This document shows, one piece after another, positions 55,186 through 63,363 of a DNA stretch of 64,000 nucleotides. Source of the stretch: Compostimonas suwonensis (GTDB taxonomy: Bacteria; Actinomycetota; Actinomycetes; Actinomycetales; Microbacteriaceae); NCBI RefSeq assembly GCF_002797855.1, contig NZ_PGFB01000005.1:372001-436000 (forward strand), given 5' to 3'. The translations under genes and the position numbers were made by a program. Every line of letters begins with the position of its first letter. Within the stretch, counting starts at the first letter, position 1. The notes beneath the pieces were generated by a model. The model saw nothing but the letters and a program-made list of their open reading frames with translations, had not been told where the DNA came from and made no database searches.

Positions 55186-56045
55186 GCACCACGACGACGA
55201 CATCGGCACCCGCCGCCGCGCGGTTCTCCCCCGCGCGCACCCTCCGGCTCGGGCTCGCCCGCGTCGACTACGAGACACGTGTCTACTTCCGCCAGGGCGA
55301 CCAGGTCTTCTTCACCTTCCTGTTCCCGGTCGTGATGCTCACGATCTTCTCGGTCGCCTTCAGCGGCATGGGCGATGTGGGAACGAACCCGGACGGCTCG
55401 GGCGGCGTGAGCCAGGCGGCGTACTACCTTCCCGGAATGGTCGCGGCCGGCATCCTGCTGAGCGGGGTGCAGAACCTCGCCGTCGACATCGCGACGGAGA
55501 AGGGCGACGGCACCCTCAAACGGCTCGGCGGCTCGCCCCTGCCGGTCATGAGCTATTTCATCGGCAAGATGGGGCAGGTGCTCGTCACGAGCATCCTGCA
55601 GATCGCGCTGCTGCTCGCCGTGGCGGGCCTCGCCTTCGGGGTCGCGCTGCCCACAGACCCGGGCGCCTGGGCGACCTTCGTCTGGGTCTACCTGCTGGGC
55701 ATCGTCACCTCGGCCGTGCTCGGCATCGCGCTGAGCGCCCTGCCCCGCAGCGGCAAGAGCGCGACGGCCGTGATCATCCCGATCGTGCTCGTGCTGCAGT
55801 TCATCTCGGGCGTCTACATCAGCTTCACGACCCTGCCGGAGTGGCTGCAGAACGTCGCGAGCGTCTTCCCGCTCAAATGGCTCGCGCAGGGGATGCGCTC
55901 GGTCTTCCTGCCCGAGAGCTTCGCGGCCGTCGAGCCGGGCGGATCGTGGGATCTCGGCTGGGTCGCGATCATGCTCGCTATCTGGTGCGTGGCGGGGCTC
56001 GTCGTCTGCCGGGCGACCTTCCGCTGGATCCGCAAGGACTCGTGA
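55182..56045 (+). CDS. ABC-2 exporter permease (DrrB type)
   Basis: 287 residues with six membrane helices; ABC-2 features include RQGDQVFFTFLFPVVMLTIF, EKGDGTLKRLGGSPLP and QFISGVYISFTTLPEWLQNV. Works with the upstream ATPase to export a lipophilic compound. It is followed after 96 bp by the kinase/regulator pair that probably controls it. Confidence 0.93.
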   Translation: MSTTTTTSAPAAARFSPARTLRLGLARVDYETRVYFRQGDQVFFTFLFPVVMLTIFSVAFSGMGDVGTNPDGSGGVSQAAYYLPGMVAAGILLSGVQNLAVDIATEKGDGTLKRLGGSPLPVMSYFIGKMGQVLVTSILQIALLLAVAGLAFGVALPTDPGAWATFVWVYLLGIVTSAVLGIALSALPRSGKSATAVIIPIVLVLQFISGVYISFTTLPEWLQNVASVFPLKWLAQGMRSVFLPESFAAVEPGGSWDLGWVAIMLAIWCVAGLVVCRATFRWIRKDS

Positions 56046-56141
56046 GCGGATGCCGCGCGCCCTCGTCTCGGCTGACGCGGGCGCCGCGCGGGGCGGGAGC
56101 GACAGGGCGCAGAGGCGGGAGAGGGGTGGGAGAGTAAGACG

Positions 56142-57509
56142 ATGAAGAGCCGCAGCTGGTGGGATCTCGCCGTCGGGGCGAGCACGCTCGTGCTCGCCGT
56201 CATCGTCGGGGTCGGCTACACGAACACTCCCGACGGCCGCTGGGGCGCGTGGGCCGTGCTCGCGGTCGTGGCCGTCTGCTATGCGAGCTTCGGACGCCGC
56301 GGCATCCCGGACGGCGACAGCCCCACGAACATCCCCTTCACGATCGTGCTCATCGCGGGCACGGCCCTCGGCGTCTACTTCACGCCCAACATGCTCACCT
56401 ATCAGGTCATCGTGCTGCCCCTGCTCTGGTGCCTCGCGGGCAGCACGCGCAACGCGATCGTGCTCAACGCGATCGCGACGGCGCTCTTCGCCGTGGCCTT
56501 CGTGGCCGGGCAGGGCGGCGGCTGGGATCTCGTCGGCCAGGCCGTGTTCATCCAGGGCCTCTCCTTCGCCTTCAGCGCCGTGTTCGGCCTGTGGATCTCG
56601 AACGTCTACGACTACGGCGAGGAACGCGCCCGGCTGCTCGAGGAGCTGACCGCGGCGCAGGACGAGCTCGCCGCGCTGCACCGCGAGGCCGGGGCGGTCG
56701 GCGAGCGCGAGCGGCTCGCACGCGAGATCCACGACACGATCGCGCAGAGCCTCACGAGCATCGTTATGCTCGCGCAGCGCATGCGGGCATCGGCGGGCAC
56801 TGGCACAGGCACGGACACGGACACAGGCGGACGCTCGATCGCAGACCCGGCGAACGCGGCGCCCACCGGCCGCGCGGCGCCGCTCGACACGAACCTCGAG
56901 CTCATCGAGTCGACGGCCCGCGACGCCCTCGCCGATGCGCGCGCCCTGGTCTCGACCCTCGCGCCCGTCGGATCGGGCGGGCTCGAGGCATCCCTCACCC
57001 GTCTCGCCCGCCGTTTCGAGCGCGAGACGGGCATCCGCGTCGCGAGCGCCGTCGAGGCGAACGGGCTGTCGCGCGAGCTCGAGGTCGTGCTGCTGCGCTG
57101 TGCCCAGGAGGGGCTCGCGAACATCCGCAAGCATTCGGGGGCGGATGCCGCATGGCTCACGGTCGAGCGCCGCGACGACGTCGTGCGCCTCACACTGCGC
57201 GACGACGGGGTGGGCATCGCCGAGGACGCGCTCGACGCCGACCGCGGCTTCGGGCTCGCCGGGATGCGCGAACGCCTCGCCCTCGTGGGCGGGGAGCTCG
57301 AGGTCGGGCCGGGGGCCGCCGCGCCCAGACCGGATGCCGCGAGCGCCGACCACGCGGCGGGCACAACGGGCATCGCGGGCACCGGCAGCACCGCCACCGA
57401 TTCGCCCGCCTCCCCGCCGCGACCCGGGACAACCCTCGCCGTCACGATCCCCGCGACGCCCGCACGCACCACGACGCCCGTCAACACACCCGGGAAGGCA
57501 TCCGCATGA
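56142..57509 (+). CDS. NarL-type sensor histidine kinase
   Basis: 455 residues: five or six membrane helices in the first 155 residues, coiled coil (ARLLEELTAAQDELAALHRE), phospho-His in LAREIHDTIAQSLTSIVML, and ATPase motifs GLANIRKHSGA and GFGLAGMRERL. An insert of Thr/Gly repeats (TGTGTDTDTGG) lies after the His box, and the C-terminus has a long Thr/Pro/Ala tail; both are low complexity. Overlaps the response regulator by ATGA. Exporter-linked (BceS/DesK-like) sensor with no ectodomain. Confidence 0.93.
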   Translation: MKSRSWWDLAVGASTLVLAVIVGVGYTNTPDGRWGAWAVLAVVAVCYASFGRRGIPDGDSPTNIPFTIVLIAGTALGVYFTPNMLTYQVIVLPLLWCLAGSTRNAIVLNAIATALFAVAFVAGQGGGWDLVGQAVFIQGLSFAFSAVFGLWISNVYDYGEERARLLEELTAAQDELAALHREAGAVGERERLAREIHDTIAQSLTSIVMLAQRMRASAGTGTGTDTDTGGRSIADPANAAPTGRAAPLDTNLELIESTARDALADARALVSTLAPVGSGGLEASLTRLARRFERETGIRVASAVEANGLSRELEVVLLRCAQEGLANIRKHSGADAAWLTVERRDDVVRLTLRDDGVGIAEDALDADRGFGLAGMRERLALVGGELEVGPGAAAPRPDAASADHAAGTTGIAGTGSTATDSPASPPRPGTTLAVTIPATPARTTTPVNTPGKASA

Positions 57510-58138
57510 CCCCGATCCGCGTGATCGTCGCCGACGACCACCCCATCGTGCGCAGCGGCATCGTCGGCCTGCTCGCCTCCGCGAGCGACATCGAGGTCGT
57601 GGGCGAGGCCGCCGACGGGCTCGAGGCCGCCGAGCTCGCCGAGGCGCTGCGCCCCGACCTGGTGCTCATGGATCTCAGGATGCCGCGGCTCGACGGCGTG
57701 GCCGCGACCGCACGGCTCGCCCAGACCGCCCCGGCCACCCGGGTGCTGATCCTCACCACGTACGAGAGCGACGAGCACATCCTCGGCGCGATCGAGGCGG
57801 GCGCCAGCGGCTACCTGCTCAAGGCCGCTCCGGAGGACGAGATCCTCGCCGGCGTCCGCTCCGTCGCGGACGGGCAGACGGTGCTCGCCCCCGCGATCGC
57901 GGCGACCCTCGTGAACCGGATGCGGGCACCCGCCGCCGCGGAGCGCCCGGCGCTCAGCGCCCGGGAGCTCGACGTGCTGCGGCTCGTCGCGGAGGGCCTC
58001 AGCAACCCGCAGATCGGACGACGGCTGTTCATCGGCGAGGCGACCGTCAAGACGCACCTCATCCACGTCTTCGAGAAGCTCGGCGTGAGCGATCGCACCC
58101 GCGCCGTCACGCTCGCCCTCGAGCTCGGCATCCTCTAG
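57506..58138 (+). CDS. NarL/LuxR-family response regulator
   Basis: 210 residues: receiver IRVIVADDHPIVRSGIVGLL with phospho-Asp in LVLMDLRMPRLDG, Lys in YLLKAAPEDE; LuxR domain LSARELDVLRLVAEGLSNPQ with recognition helix ATVKTHLIHVFEKLG. Starts in the kinase stop (ATGA at 57506). Last gene of the exporter-kinase-regulator transcript. Confidence 0.95.
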   Translation: MTPIRVIVADDHPIVRSGIVGLLASASDIEVVGEAADGLEAAELAEALRPDLVLMDLRMPRLDGVAATARLAQTAPATRVLILTTYESDEHILGAIEAGASGYLLKAAPEDEILAGVRSVADGQTVLAPAIAATLVNRMRAPAAAERPALSARELDVLRLVAEGLSNPQIGRRLFIGEATVKTHLIHVFEKLGVSDRTRAVTLALELGIL

Positions 58139-58190
58139 CCGGCCCGCCAGGCCCGTCTCGCACTCACCCTCCGCTCCCTCTCCTTCCCCA

Positions 58191-58273
58191 CTCAAAACGA
58201 CGGAGATAACGCTCGGAATGCGGCATCCAGGCCCAGAAATGCCCGTTTTGGTCAAAAACTCCGTCGTTTTGAG
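58191..58273. repeat. Palindromic repeat family A, copy 4 (83 bp)
   Basis: Arms CTCAAAACGACGGA at 58191-58204 and 58260-58273, extended outward (CCCCA / TGGGG) to 19 bp. Interior begins GATAACGC. It lies between two convergent regulators, 52 bp and 38 bp from their stops, and could terminate both. Confidence 0.95.
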
Positions 58274-58311
58274 TGGGGAAGCGGAGAGGGGCAGGGGCAG
58301 GGAGGCCGGGA

Positions 58312-59046
58312 TCAGAGCAGCTTGCGCTCGAGCGCCCAGGCGGTGAGCTCGTGGCGCGACGAGAGCTGCAGCTTGCGCAGCACCGCCGAGACGTGGGTCT
58401 CCACGGTCTTGACGGAGATGAACAGCTCGCCGGCGACCTCCCGGTAGCTGTAGCCGCGGGCGATGAGGCGCATGACCTCCTGCTCGCGCGCGCTCAGGCG
58501 GTCGAGCTCCTCGGTCGTCTCGGCGGTCTCGCCGGCGACCGCGCCGAAGGCGTCGAGCACGAAGCCGGCGAGGCGGGGCGAGAAGACCGCGTCGCCGTCG
58601 GAGACACGCCGCGCGGCGTCCGAGACCTCGCGCCCCGAAGCGCTCTTGGTGATGTAGCCGCGGGCCCCGGCACGGATGACGCGCACGACGTCGTCGGCCG
58701 CATCGGACACGCTCAGGGCGAGGAACAGCGTCTGCGGGGCCTGAGCCGCGGCCCGGCGGATGACCTCGGCTCCCCCGCCCCCGGCGCCGCCCGGAAGGTG
58801 CACGTCGAGCAGCACGACGCGCGGCTGCTCGCGCACGACGATCGCCACGGCCTCGTCGACCGTCGCCGCCTCGCCCAGCACGCGCACGCTCTCGTCGAGA
58901 TCGGCCCGCAGCCCCGAGCGGAAGATCGAGTGGTCGTCGACGATCACGACCGTGAGCCCGTCGGCCAGCGAATCCTCGGCCGGCGATTCCCCCGCCACCG
59001 GCTTCTCAGCCATCGGCTCCCCTGCCATCGACTCCTCAGCCGGCAT
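58312..59046 (-). CDS. NarL/LuxR-family response regulator of the PspC-type kinase
   Basis: 244 residues: an N-terminal Ala/Glu/Ser-rich repeat (MAGEPMAEKPVAGESPAEDS), receiver LTVVIVDDHSIFRSGLRADL with Asp in VVLLDVHLPGGAG, and LuxR domain LSAREQEVMRLIARGYSYRE, SVKTVETHVSAVLRKLQL. ATG at 59044-59046 overlaps the kinase stop by 11 bp and has GAGGAGG upstream. Likely binds the repeated sites at 60417-60456. Confidence 0.93.
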   Translation of the reverse strand: MPAEESMAGEPMAEKPVAGESPAEDSLADGLTVVIVDDHSIFRSGLRADLDESVRVLGEAATVDEAVAIVVREQPRVVLLDVHLPGGAGGGGAEVIRRAAAQAPQTLFLALSVSDAADDVVRVIRAGARGYITKSASGREVSDAARRVSDGDAVFSPRLAGFVLDAFGAVAGETAETTEELDRLSAREQEVMRLIARGYSYREVAGELFISVKTVETHVSAVLRKLQLSSRHELTAWALERKLL

Positions 59047-60352
59047 GCCCGTTCGCCTCCTCGTTCGGCAGACGCAGGATGACGCGGGTGCCCGTTCCCC
59101 CCGGGCCCGGGCCGAGCGATGCCTCACCGCCGGCTCGCGACATCCTGCCGATGATCGACTCTCTCACGCCGAGCCGCCGCTCGGGGATCGCGTCGAGCTC
59201 GAAGCCTGGGCCGCGGTCGGTCACGATGAGCTCGGTCTGGGTGCTCGACCTCTCCAGGTAGACCGAGACGTCGCCCCCGGCGTGCCGGGCGGCGTTGAGC
59301 ATGGCCTCACGGGCGGCCGCGACGAACGGCTCGGGCGCCGGTGCGTCGACCCCGGTCGTCACGACCTCGAAGCGCACGGCGTGGTCGTGCTCGATCTCCA
59401 CGGCGATGCGGCGCAGCTCGGCGCCGAGATCGCCGCCTTCGCGCGCCTCCCCGGTGAAGAGCCAGTCGCGCAGCTCGCGCTCCTGCGCGCGGGCGAGGCG
59501 GGCGGCATCCGAGCCGGGCCCCGCCTTCTGCTGGATGAGGGCGAGCGTCTGCAGCACCGAGTCGTGCAGGTGCGCGGCGATGTCGGCTCGCTCGGACTCA
59601 CGGGCGCGCGCGGCGCGCTCCTCGCCGAGGTCGCGCACGAGCCGCACGATCCACGGGGCGACGACGATGCCCACCCCGATCAGCACGGCGACGGCCGCGA
59701 CGACGACCGTCCACGCGTTGGGCTCATCGCCCATGACGAAGAAGAGCAGGATGCCGAGCGCCACGAGGACGAGCGCCCCGAGAGTGCGCACGAGGAGGGT
59801 GCGCGAGACCGCGAGCCCCGATCCCCCGGGGAAACGCGCGCTGTCACCGCTCGGTGCGCCGCGCAGCGCAGCGAGCTGGCTCCAGGCGAGACCGGCGCCG
59901 GCGATCACGACGATCGCGGGGATCACCGACTCGAGGGGCAGCTGCGCACCCAGCTGGTTGGCGACGAGCGCGACCCCGGCGGCGAGGAGGGCGAGGCCGA
60001 GCAGGATCTCGGTGATCGGCAGGCGGGAGGCGGCGCGCGCGGAGGCCTCCGGGTCGTCCGCGGCGTGCGGCTCGGGGGCGGCAGGGCCCGGCTCGGTCGC
60101 AGACCCGGTCGATCGGGGGGCGCCGGCCGCGGCATCCTGCGCAGGCGCCGTCAGAACCGCGGCGGGCACCCGCTCACGCACCCCCGACGCACTGGGCGTC
60201 GCTGCCCACAGCCAGGCGTACAGCAGGATGCCGGCACCGCCGCACACCGCGAGCAGGAGCGCGCTCGTGCGCACGAGGGTGACGGGCAGCCCCGTGTGCT
60301 CGGCGAAGCCCGCGCAGACGCCACCGAGGATCCTGAACCTCGGCCTGGTCAT
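59036..60352 (-). CDS. PspC-domain sensor histidine kinase (LiaS-like)
   Basis: 438 residues. Residues 1-50 form a PspC domain (RPRFRILGGVCAGFAEHTGL), then four membrane helices (to about 250), a His box ADIAAHLHDSVLQTLALIQQ and an ATPase domain (AAREAMLNAARHAGG, DRGPGFEL, GVRESIIGRMSRAGG). Pairing with the LuxR regulator and the divergent PspC protein fits actinobacterial envelope-stress systems. I chose ATG 60352; an in-frame ATG at 60376 is as likely since neither has a clear ribosome site. Confidence 0.9.
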   Translation of the reverse strand: MTRPRFRILGGVCAGFAEHTGLPVTLVRTSALLLAVCGGAGILLYAWLWAATPSASGVRERVPAAVLTAPAQDAAAGAPRSTGSATEPGPAAPEPHAADDPEASARAASRLPITEILLGLALLAAGVALVANQLGAQLPLESVIPAIVVIAGAGLAWSQLAALRGAPSGDSARFPGGSGLAVSRTLLVRTLGALVLVALGILLFFVMGDEPNAWTVVVAAVAVLIGVGIVVAPWIVRLVRDLGEERAARARESERADIAAHLHDSVLQTLALIQQKAGPGSDAARLARAQERELRDWLFTGEAREGGDLGAELRRIAVEIEHDHAVRFEVVTTGVDAPAPEPFVAAAREAMLNAARHAGGDVSVYLERSSTQTELIVTDRGPGFELDAIPERRLGVRESIIGRMSRAGGEASLGPGPGGTGTRVILRLPNEEANGHAG

Positions 60353-60416
60353 GATTGCGGTCTTCACACTGAGCATCCAAGCACGCACCGAGCGCGACGG
60401 CACGCACCCGAGGGGC

Positions 60417-60456
60417 GAATCAGGGTACCCCCGGGCCGGAATCAGGGCGATACCCC
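60417..60456. promoter_or_regulatory. Tandem operator between divergent PspC genes
   Basis: GAATCAGGGTACCCC (60417-60431) and GAATCAGGGCGATACCCC (60439-60456) are close direct repeats, each with an internal GGG...CCC symmetry, 22 bp apart by start. They lie in the 140-bp gap between the kinase and PspC starts and are good candidates for the cognate LuxR regulator. Confidence 0.6.
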
Positions 60457-60492
60457 ATGGTCGAGCGCCGCCCGCGGCGGAAGACTCGAGAC

Positions 60493-62094
60493 ATGACAAA
60501 CGCGAACGGCCCCACGGCGCCGACCGACGACAGCACCGGGGCGAACGGCGCCCCGGCCGGCGCGCCCCGGCAGGGCGACTTCTTCGACTGGGTGCGCGAC
60601 CTCGGCTTCGTGCGCGGCGACGACGCCTGGCTCGGCGGGGTCTGCGCGGCGATCGGTCGTCGCACGGGCCTCGACCCGATCATCGTGCGCGGCATCGCGC
60701 TCGTCATCGCCGTGCTCGGCGGCCCGGTCTTCCTCTTCTACGGCGCCGCCTGGGCCCTGCTGCCCGACGCGACCGGCCGCATCCACCTGCAGGAGGCGAT
60801 CCGGGGCCGCTTCGACCCGGCCATGATCGCGATCGGCGTCTTCGTGCTCCTGACGTTCATGCCCTTCACCCACGGTCTCTGGTGGGTGGGCCCGCCCGAC
60901 GTCTGGGGGATGCCCGACTGGCTCGAGGTGACCTTCCGCGCCGGCTGGATCATCGCCCTCGTCGCCGGGATCATCTGGCTCTCCGTCACCGTCGCCCGTC
61001 GCACGCCCCGCCCCCCGCAGCCCGGCACGAACCCCGGCAGCGGCCACCACGGGAGCACGAACCCCGGCAGCGGCCATCACGGGAGCCCGGCGAGCGCAGC
61101 TGCCGCCGCGGGTGCCGTGAGCACCCCGGATGCCGCGACCGCGGGCGGCCCGACCGCGGCCTTCGCCGCCGACGCCACTGGAACCGCGACGGCCCCGCCC
61201 GCCTTCGGCCCGGCGACGGATGCCACCGGCACCCCCGCCGCCGACACGGCCGGCACGGGCACGGGCACGGGCACGGGCACGGGCACGGGCACGGGCAGCA
61301 CCGATACAACCAGCACCGGCGCGACCGCCACCCCGCCCCCGGCCGACCCCACCCCCACGCGGGACTACGCCGACTACTGGGGCAAGCGGCTCGGCGAGAG
61401 CGCATCGGCCCGCGCCGAGCAGTTCAGCCATGACATCAACCGCCACGTCGACGACTGGCGCGGCCGCCAGGCCGGAGCGGGCTTCACCGCGATCGTGCTC
61501 GGCCTCGCCCTCGTCGCCGGCGCGGCCACGGCCGGGATCGCCGCCCAGAGCCCGTGGAGCGACTCGGCCCTGGTGGCCGGGCTCGCCGCCGCGACCGCCG
61601 CGCTCGCGATCGGCATCGTGATCGCCGGCATCCGCGGCCGTACGAGCGGATGGATGAGCCCCTTCGCGATCGTGCTCGTGGCCGTGCTCGTGGTCACCGG
61701 CATCCTGCCCAGGGACACTCAGATCAGCGCCTTCGGAGCGCCGGACTGGACCGTGCGCTCGGTGTCGCAGACCGGTCCGGAGGCGTTCGCGATGATCGCG
61801 GGCGCACCGACGCTCGACCTGAGCGAGCTCACGGCGAGCTCGGACGGCGACATCGACGTCTACCTGCTGGCAGGCACGATCACCGTCGAGGTTCCCGACG
61901 ACCGCAACGTCGTCGTCGAGTCGCACGCGCTCGTCGGCTCGGTGACCGCCGACGGCGACGAACGGGACGGCGCGCTCTTCCTCAGCAACGAGCGCCACGA
62001 CTTCGACGGCGGCACCGGCAGCCGCACGACGACCGTGCGCCTGTGGAACCTGGTGGGCGCCGCCGACATCCAGCTCGACCGGACCAACGGCTAG
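60493..62094 (+). CDS. PspC-domain membrane protein with repeat linker
   Basis: 533 residues. PspC domain at about 40-90 (RGDDAWLGGVCAAIGRRTGL), two to three membrane helices to 170, an 80-100 residue Gly/Thr/Ala/His linker including a GT repeat, then four more membrane helices (380-440), and a C-terminal beta-rich LiaF/YvqF-like domain (SELTASSDGDIDVYLLAGTI). LiaF-type proteins restrain the linked kinase, which would make this the inhibitor of the LiaS-like kinase next door. ATG at 60493. Confidence 0.87.
   Translation: MTNANGPTAPTDDSTGANGAPAGAPRQGDFFDWVRDLGFVRGDDAWLGGVCAAIGRRTGLDPIIVRGIALVIAVLGGPVFLFYGAAWALLPDATGRIHLQEAIRGRFDPAMIAIGVFVLLTFMPFTHGLWWVGPPDVWGMPDWLEVTFRAGWIIALVAGIIWLSVTVARRTPRPPQPGTNPGSGHHGSTNPGSGHHGSPASAAAAAGAVSTPDAATAGGPTAAFAADATGTATAPPAFGPATDATGTPAADTAGTGTGTGTGTGTGTGSTDTTSTGATATPPPADPTPTRDYADYWGKRLGESASARAEQFSHDINRHVDDWRGRQAGAGFTAIVLGLALVAGAATAGIAAQSPWSDSALVAGLAAATAALAIGIVIAGIRGRTSGWMSPFAIVLVAVLVVTGILPRDTQISAFGAPDWTVRSVSQTGPEAFAMIAGAPTLDLSELTASSDGDIDVYLLAGTITVEVPDDRNVVVESHALVGSVTADGDERDGALFLSNERHDFDGGTGSRTTTVRLWNLVGAADIQLDRTNG
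61252..61293. repeat. GGCACG hexamer repeat in the PspC-protein linker
   Basis: Seven exact GGCACG units encoding Gly-Thr repeats; changes in unit number keep the frame. Similar in kind to the CACGAG repeat at 9157. Confidence 0.9.
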
Positions 62095-62120
62095 ACCGCC
62101 GACGACACGAGGAGACGCAC

Positions 62121-62495
62121 ATGACAGACAACACGCCCGACCCGTTCACCGCGGCATCCGCTGCCCCGGCCGGCGGCACCCCGGCATCCGCCGCCTCGAC
62201 CGGCCACGCTCCGACCGGCCAGACTCCGACCGGCCGCATCCCGACCGGCCGCATCCCGACCGGCACCGCCCCAACCGGCACGGCCTCGGTCACCGCCCCG
62301 CAACCCCGCCGCTACCCGGCGCGCATCGGCACGATCATCTGGGGCATGCTGCTGCTCGCCTTCGCCGCCTACATGATCATCACGACGGTCGTGCCGCCCG
62401 TCGCCGACCCCGTCACCCTCATCACGGGCGCCCTCATCGCCGGCGGCCTCGCCCTCGTCATCGTAGGCATCGCCGCCGCCTCCCGCCGCCCCTGA
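62121..62495 (+). CDS. Small membrane protein with PTG-repeat N-terminus
   Basis: 124 residues. A cytoplasmic half of PTGRI/PTGTA repeats encoded by 15-bp units (about 62205-62290), then two membrane helices (IGTIIWGMLLLAFAAYMIIT and ITGALIAGGLALVIVGIAAA). ATG at 62121, ribosome site GAGGAGA, 26 bp after the PspC gene, so they form an operon. I do not recognise the family. The TGA touches palindrome B3. Confidence 0.8.
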   Translation: MTDNTPDPFTAASAAPAGGTPASAASTGHAPTGQTPTGRIPTGRIPTGTAPTGTASVTAPQPRRYPARIGTIIWGMLLLAFAAYMIITTVVPPVADPVTLITGALIAGGLALVIVGIAAASRRP

Positions 62496-62564
62496 TCCCG
62501 CGAGTGGACGCAAATCGGGGGTGTTTCGGTCGAAACACCCCCGATTTGCGTCCACTCGCGGGAT
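62495..62564. repeat. Palindromic repeat family B, copy 3 (perfect 34-bp arms)
   Basis: Arms 62495-62528 and 62531-62564 are exact reverse complements with a 2-bp centre. The 58-bp family core is 62501-62558 (core word GTGGACGCAAATCGGGGG). It is the longest perfect palindrome in the window. It begins at the last base of the upstream TGA and ends 7 bp before the stop of the convergent ABC permease. Confidence 0.95.
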
Positions 62565-62570
62565 GGGCGG

Positions 62571-63335
62571 CTAGGCGTTTTCTTTGCGGAAGGTGCGGGT
62601 GCCGACCCAGAGGCCGACGACGAAGAGCACGAGCGTCCAGAGCACACCCCAGAGCACCGTGACCGTGCCGAAGTCGCCCGCGAAGAAGTCGCGCACGGCG
62701 TTGACGACGTACTTCGTGGGCATGAAGTCGCTCACGACCGCGAGCCACTCGGGAGCACCCGTCGCCGTGCTGATCGGCAGCAGGATGCCCGAGAGCAGCA
62801 GCACGGGCAGCGCGATGCTGTTGAGGATCGGCGCCATCACGTCTTCGCTCTTCGTCGTGAGGGCGAGGGCGTTGGATGCCGCGGCACACGCCGCGCCCAC
62901 GAGCAGCACGAGCACCAGGCCGAAGAGCATGCCGGCGATCGAGCCGCGCAGGCCGAAGGCGAAGCCGAGCGCGATGAGCACGACGCCCTGCACGAAGAGC
63001 AGCACGACATCGCGCAGGATGCGGCCGAACAGCAGGGCGGTGCGGCTCGCGGGGGTCACCCGCTCCGCCTCGATGACGCCCTCGCGCCACTCGGAGACGA
63101 GCCCGAAGCCCGCGAAGAGCGCCCCGAAGAGGCCGAGCTGCACGAGCAGCCCGGGCACGAAGAAGGTGTAGGCGTTGTCGGTGCCGATCTGGGCCGCGAG
63201 CGGTTCGAGCAGCGGGCCGAAGAGCACGAGGTAGAGGATCGGCTGGGCGAGCCCGATGATCACCCAGGCGGGGTTGCGCAGGTTCATCCGCATCTGCCTG
63301 CGGAAGACGATGCCGGTGTCGTGGAAGAAGGTCAT
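62571..63335 (-). CDS. ABC-2 exporter permease (DrrB type)
   Basis: 254 residues, six membrane helices: RNPAWVIIGLAQPILYLVLF, EWREGVIEAERVTPASRTAL, LSGILLPISTATGAPEWLAV. It follows its ATPase gene after 28 bp. Exports an unknown lipophilic substrate; DrrAB-type pumps often carry drugs or natural products. ATG at 63333-63335. Confidence 0.92.
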   Translation of the reverse strand: MTFFHDTGIVFRRQMRMNLRNPAWVIIGLAQPILYLVLFGPLLEPLAAQIGTDNAYTFFVPGLLVQLGLFGALFAGFGLVSEWREGVIEAERVTPASRTALLFGRILRDVVLLFVQGVVLIALGFAFGLRGSIAGMLFGLVLVLLVGAACAAASNALALTTKSEDVMAPILNSIALPVLLLSGILLPISTATGAPEWLAVVSDFMPTKYVVNAVRDFFAGDFGTVTVLWGVLWTLVLFVVGLWVGTRTFRKENA

Positions 63336-63363
63336 GAAGGTCTCCTGTCGCTGTCGTCGGATC

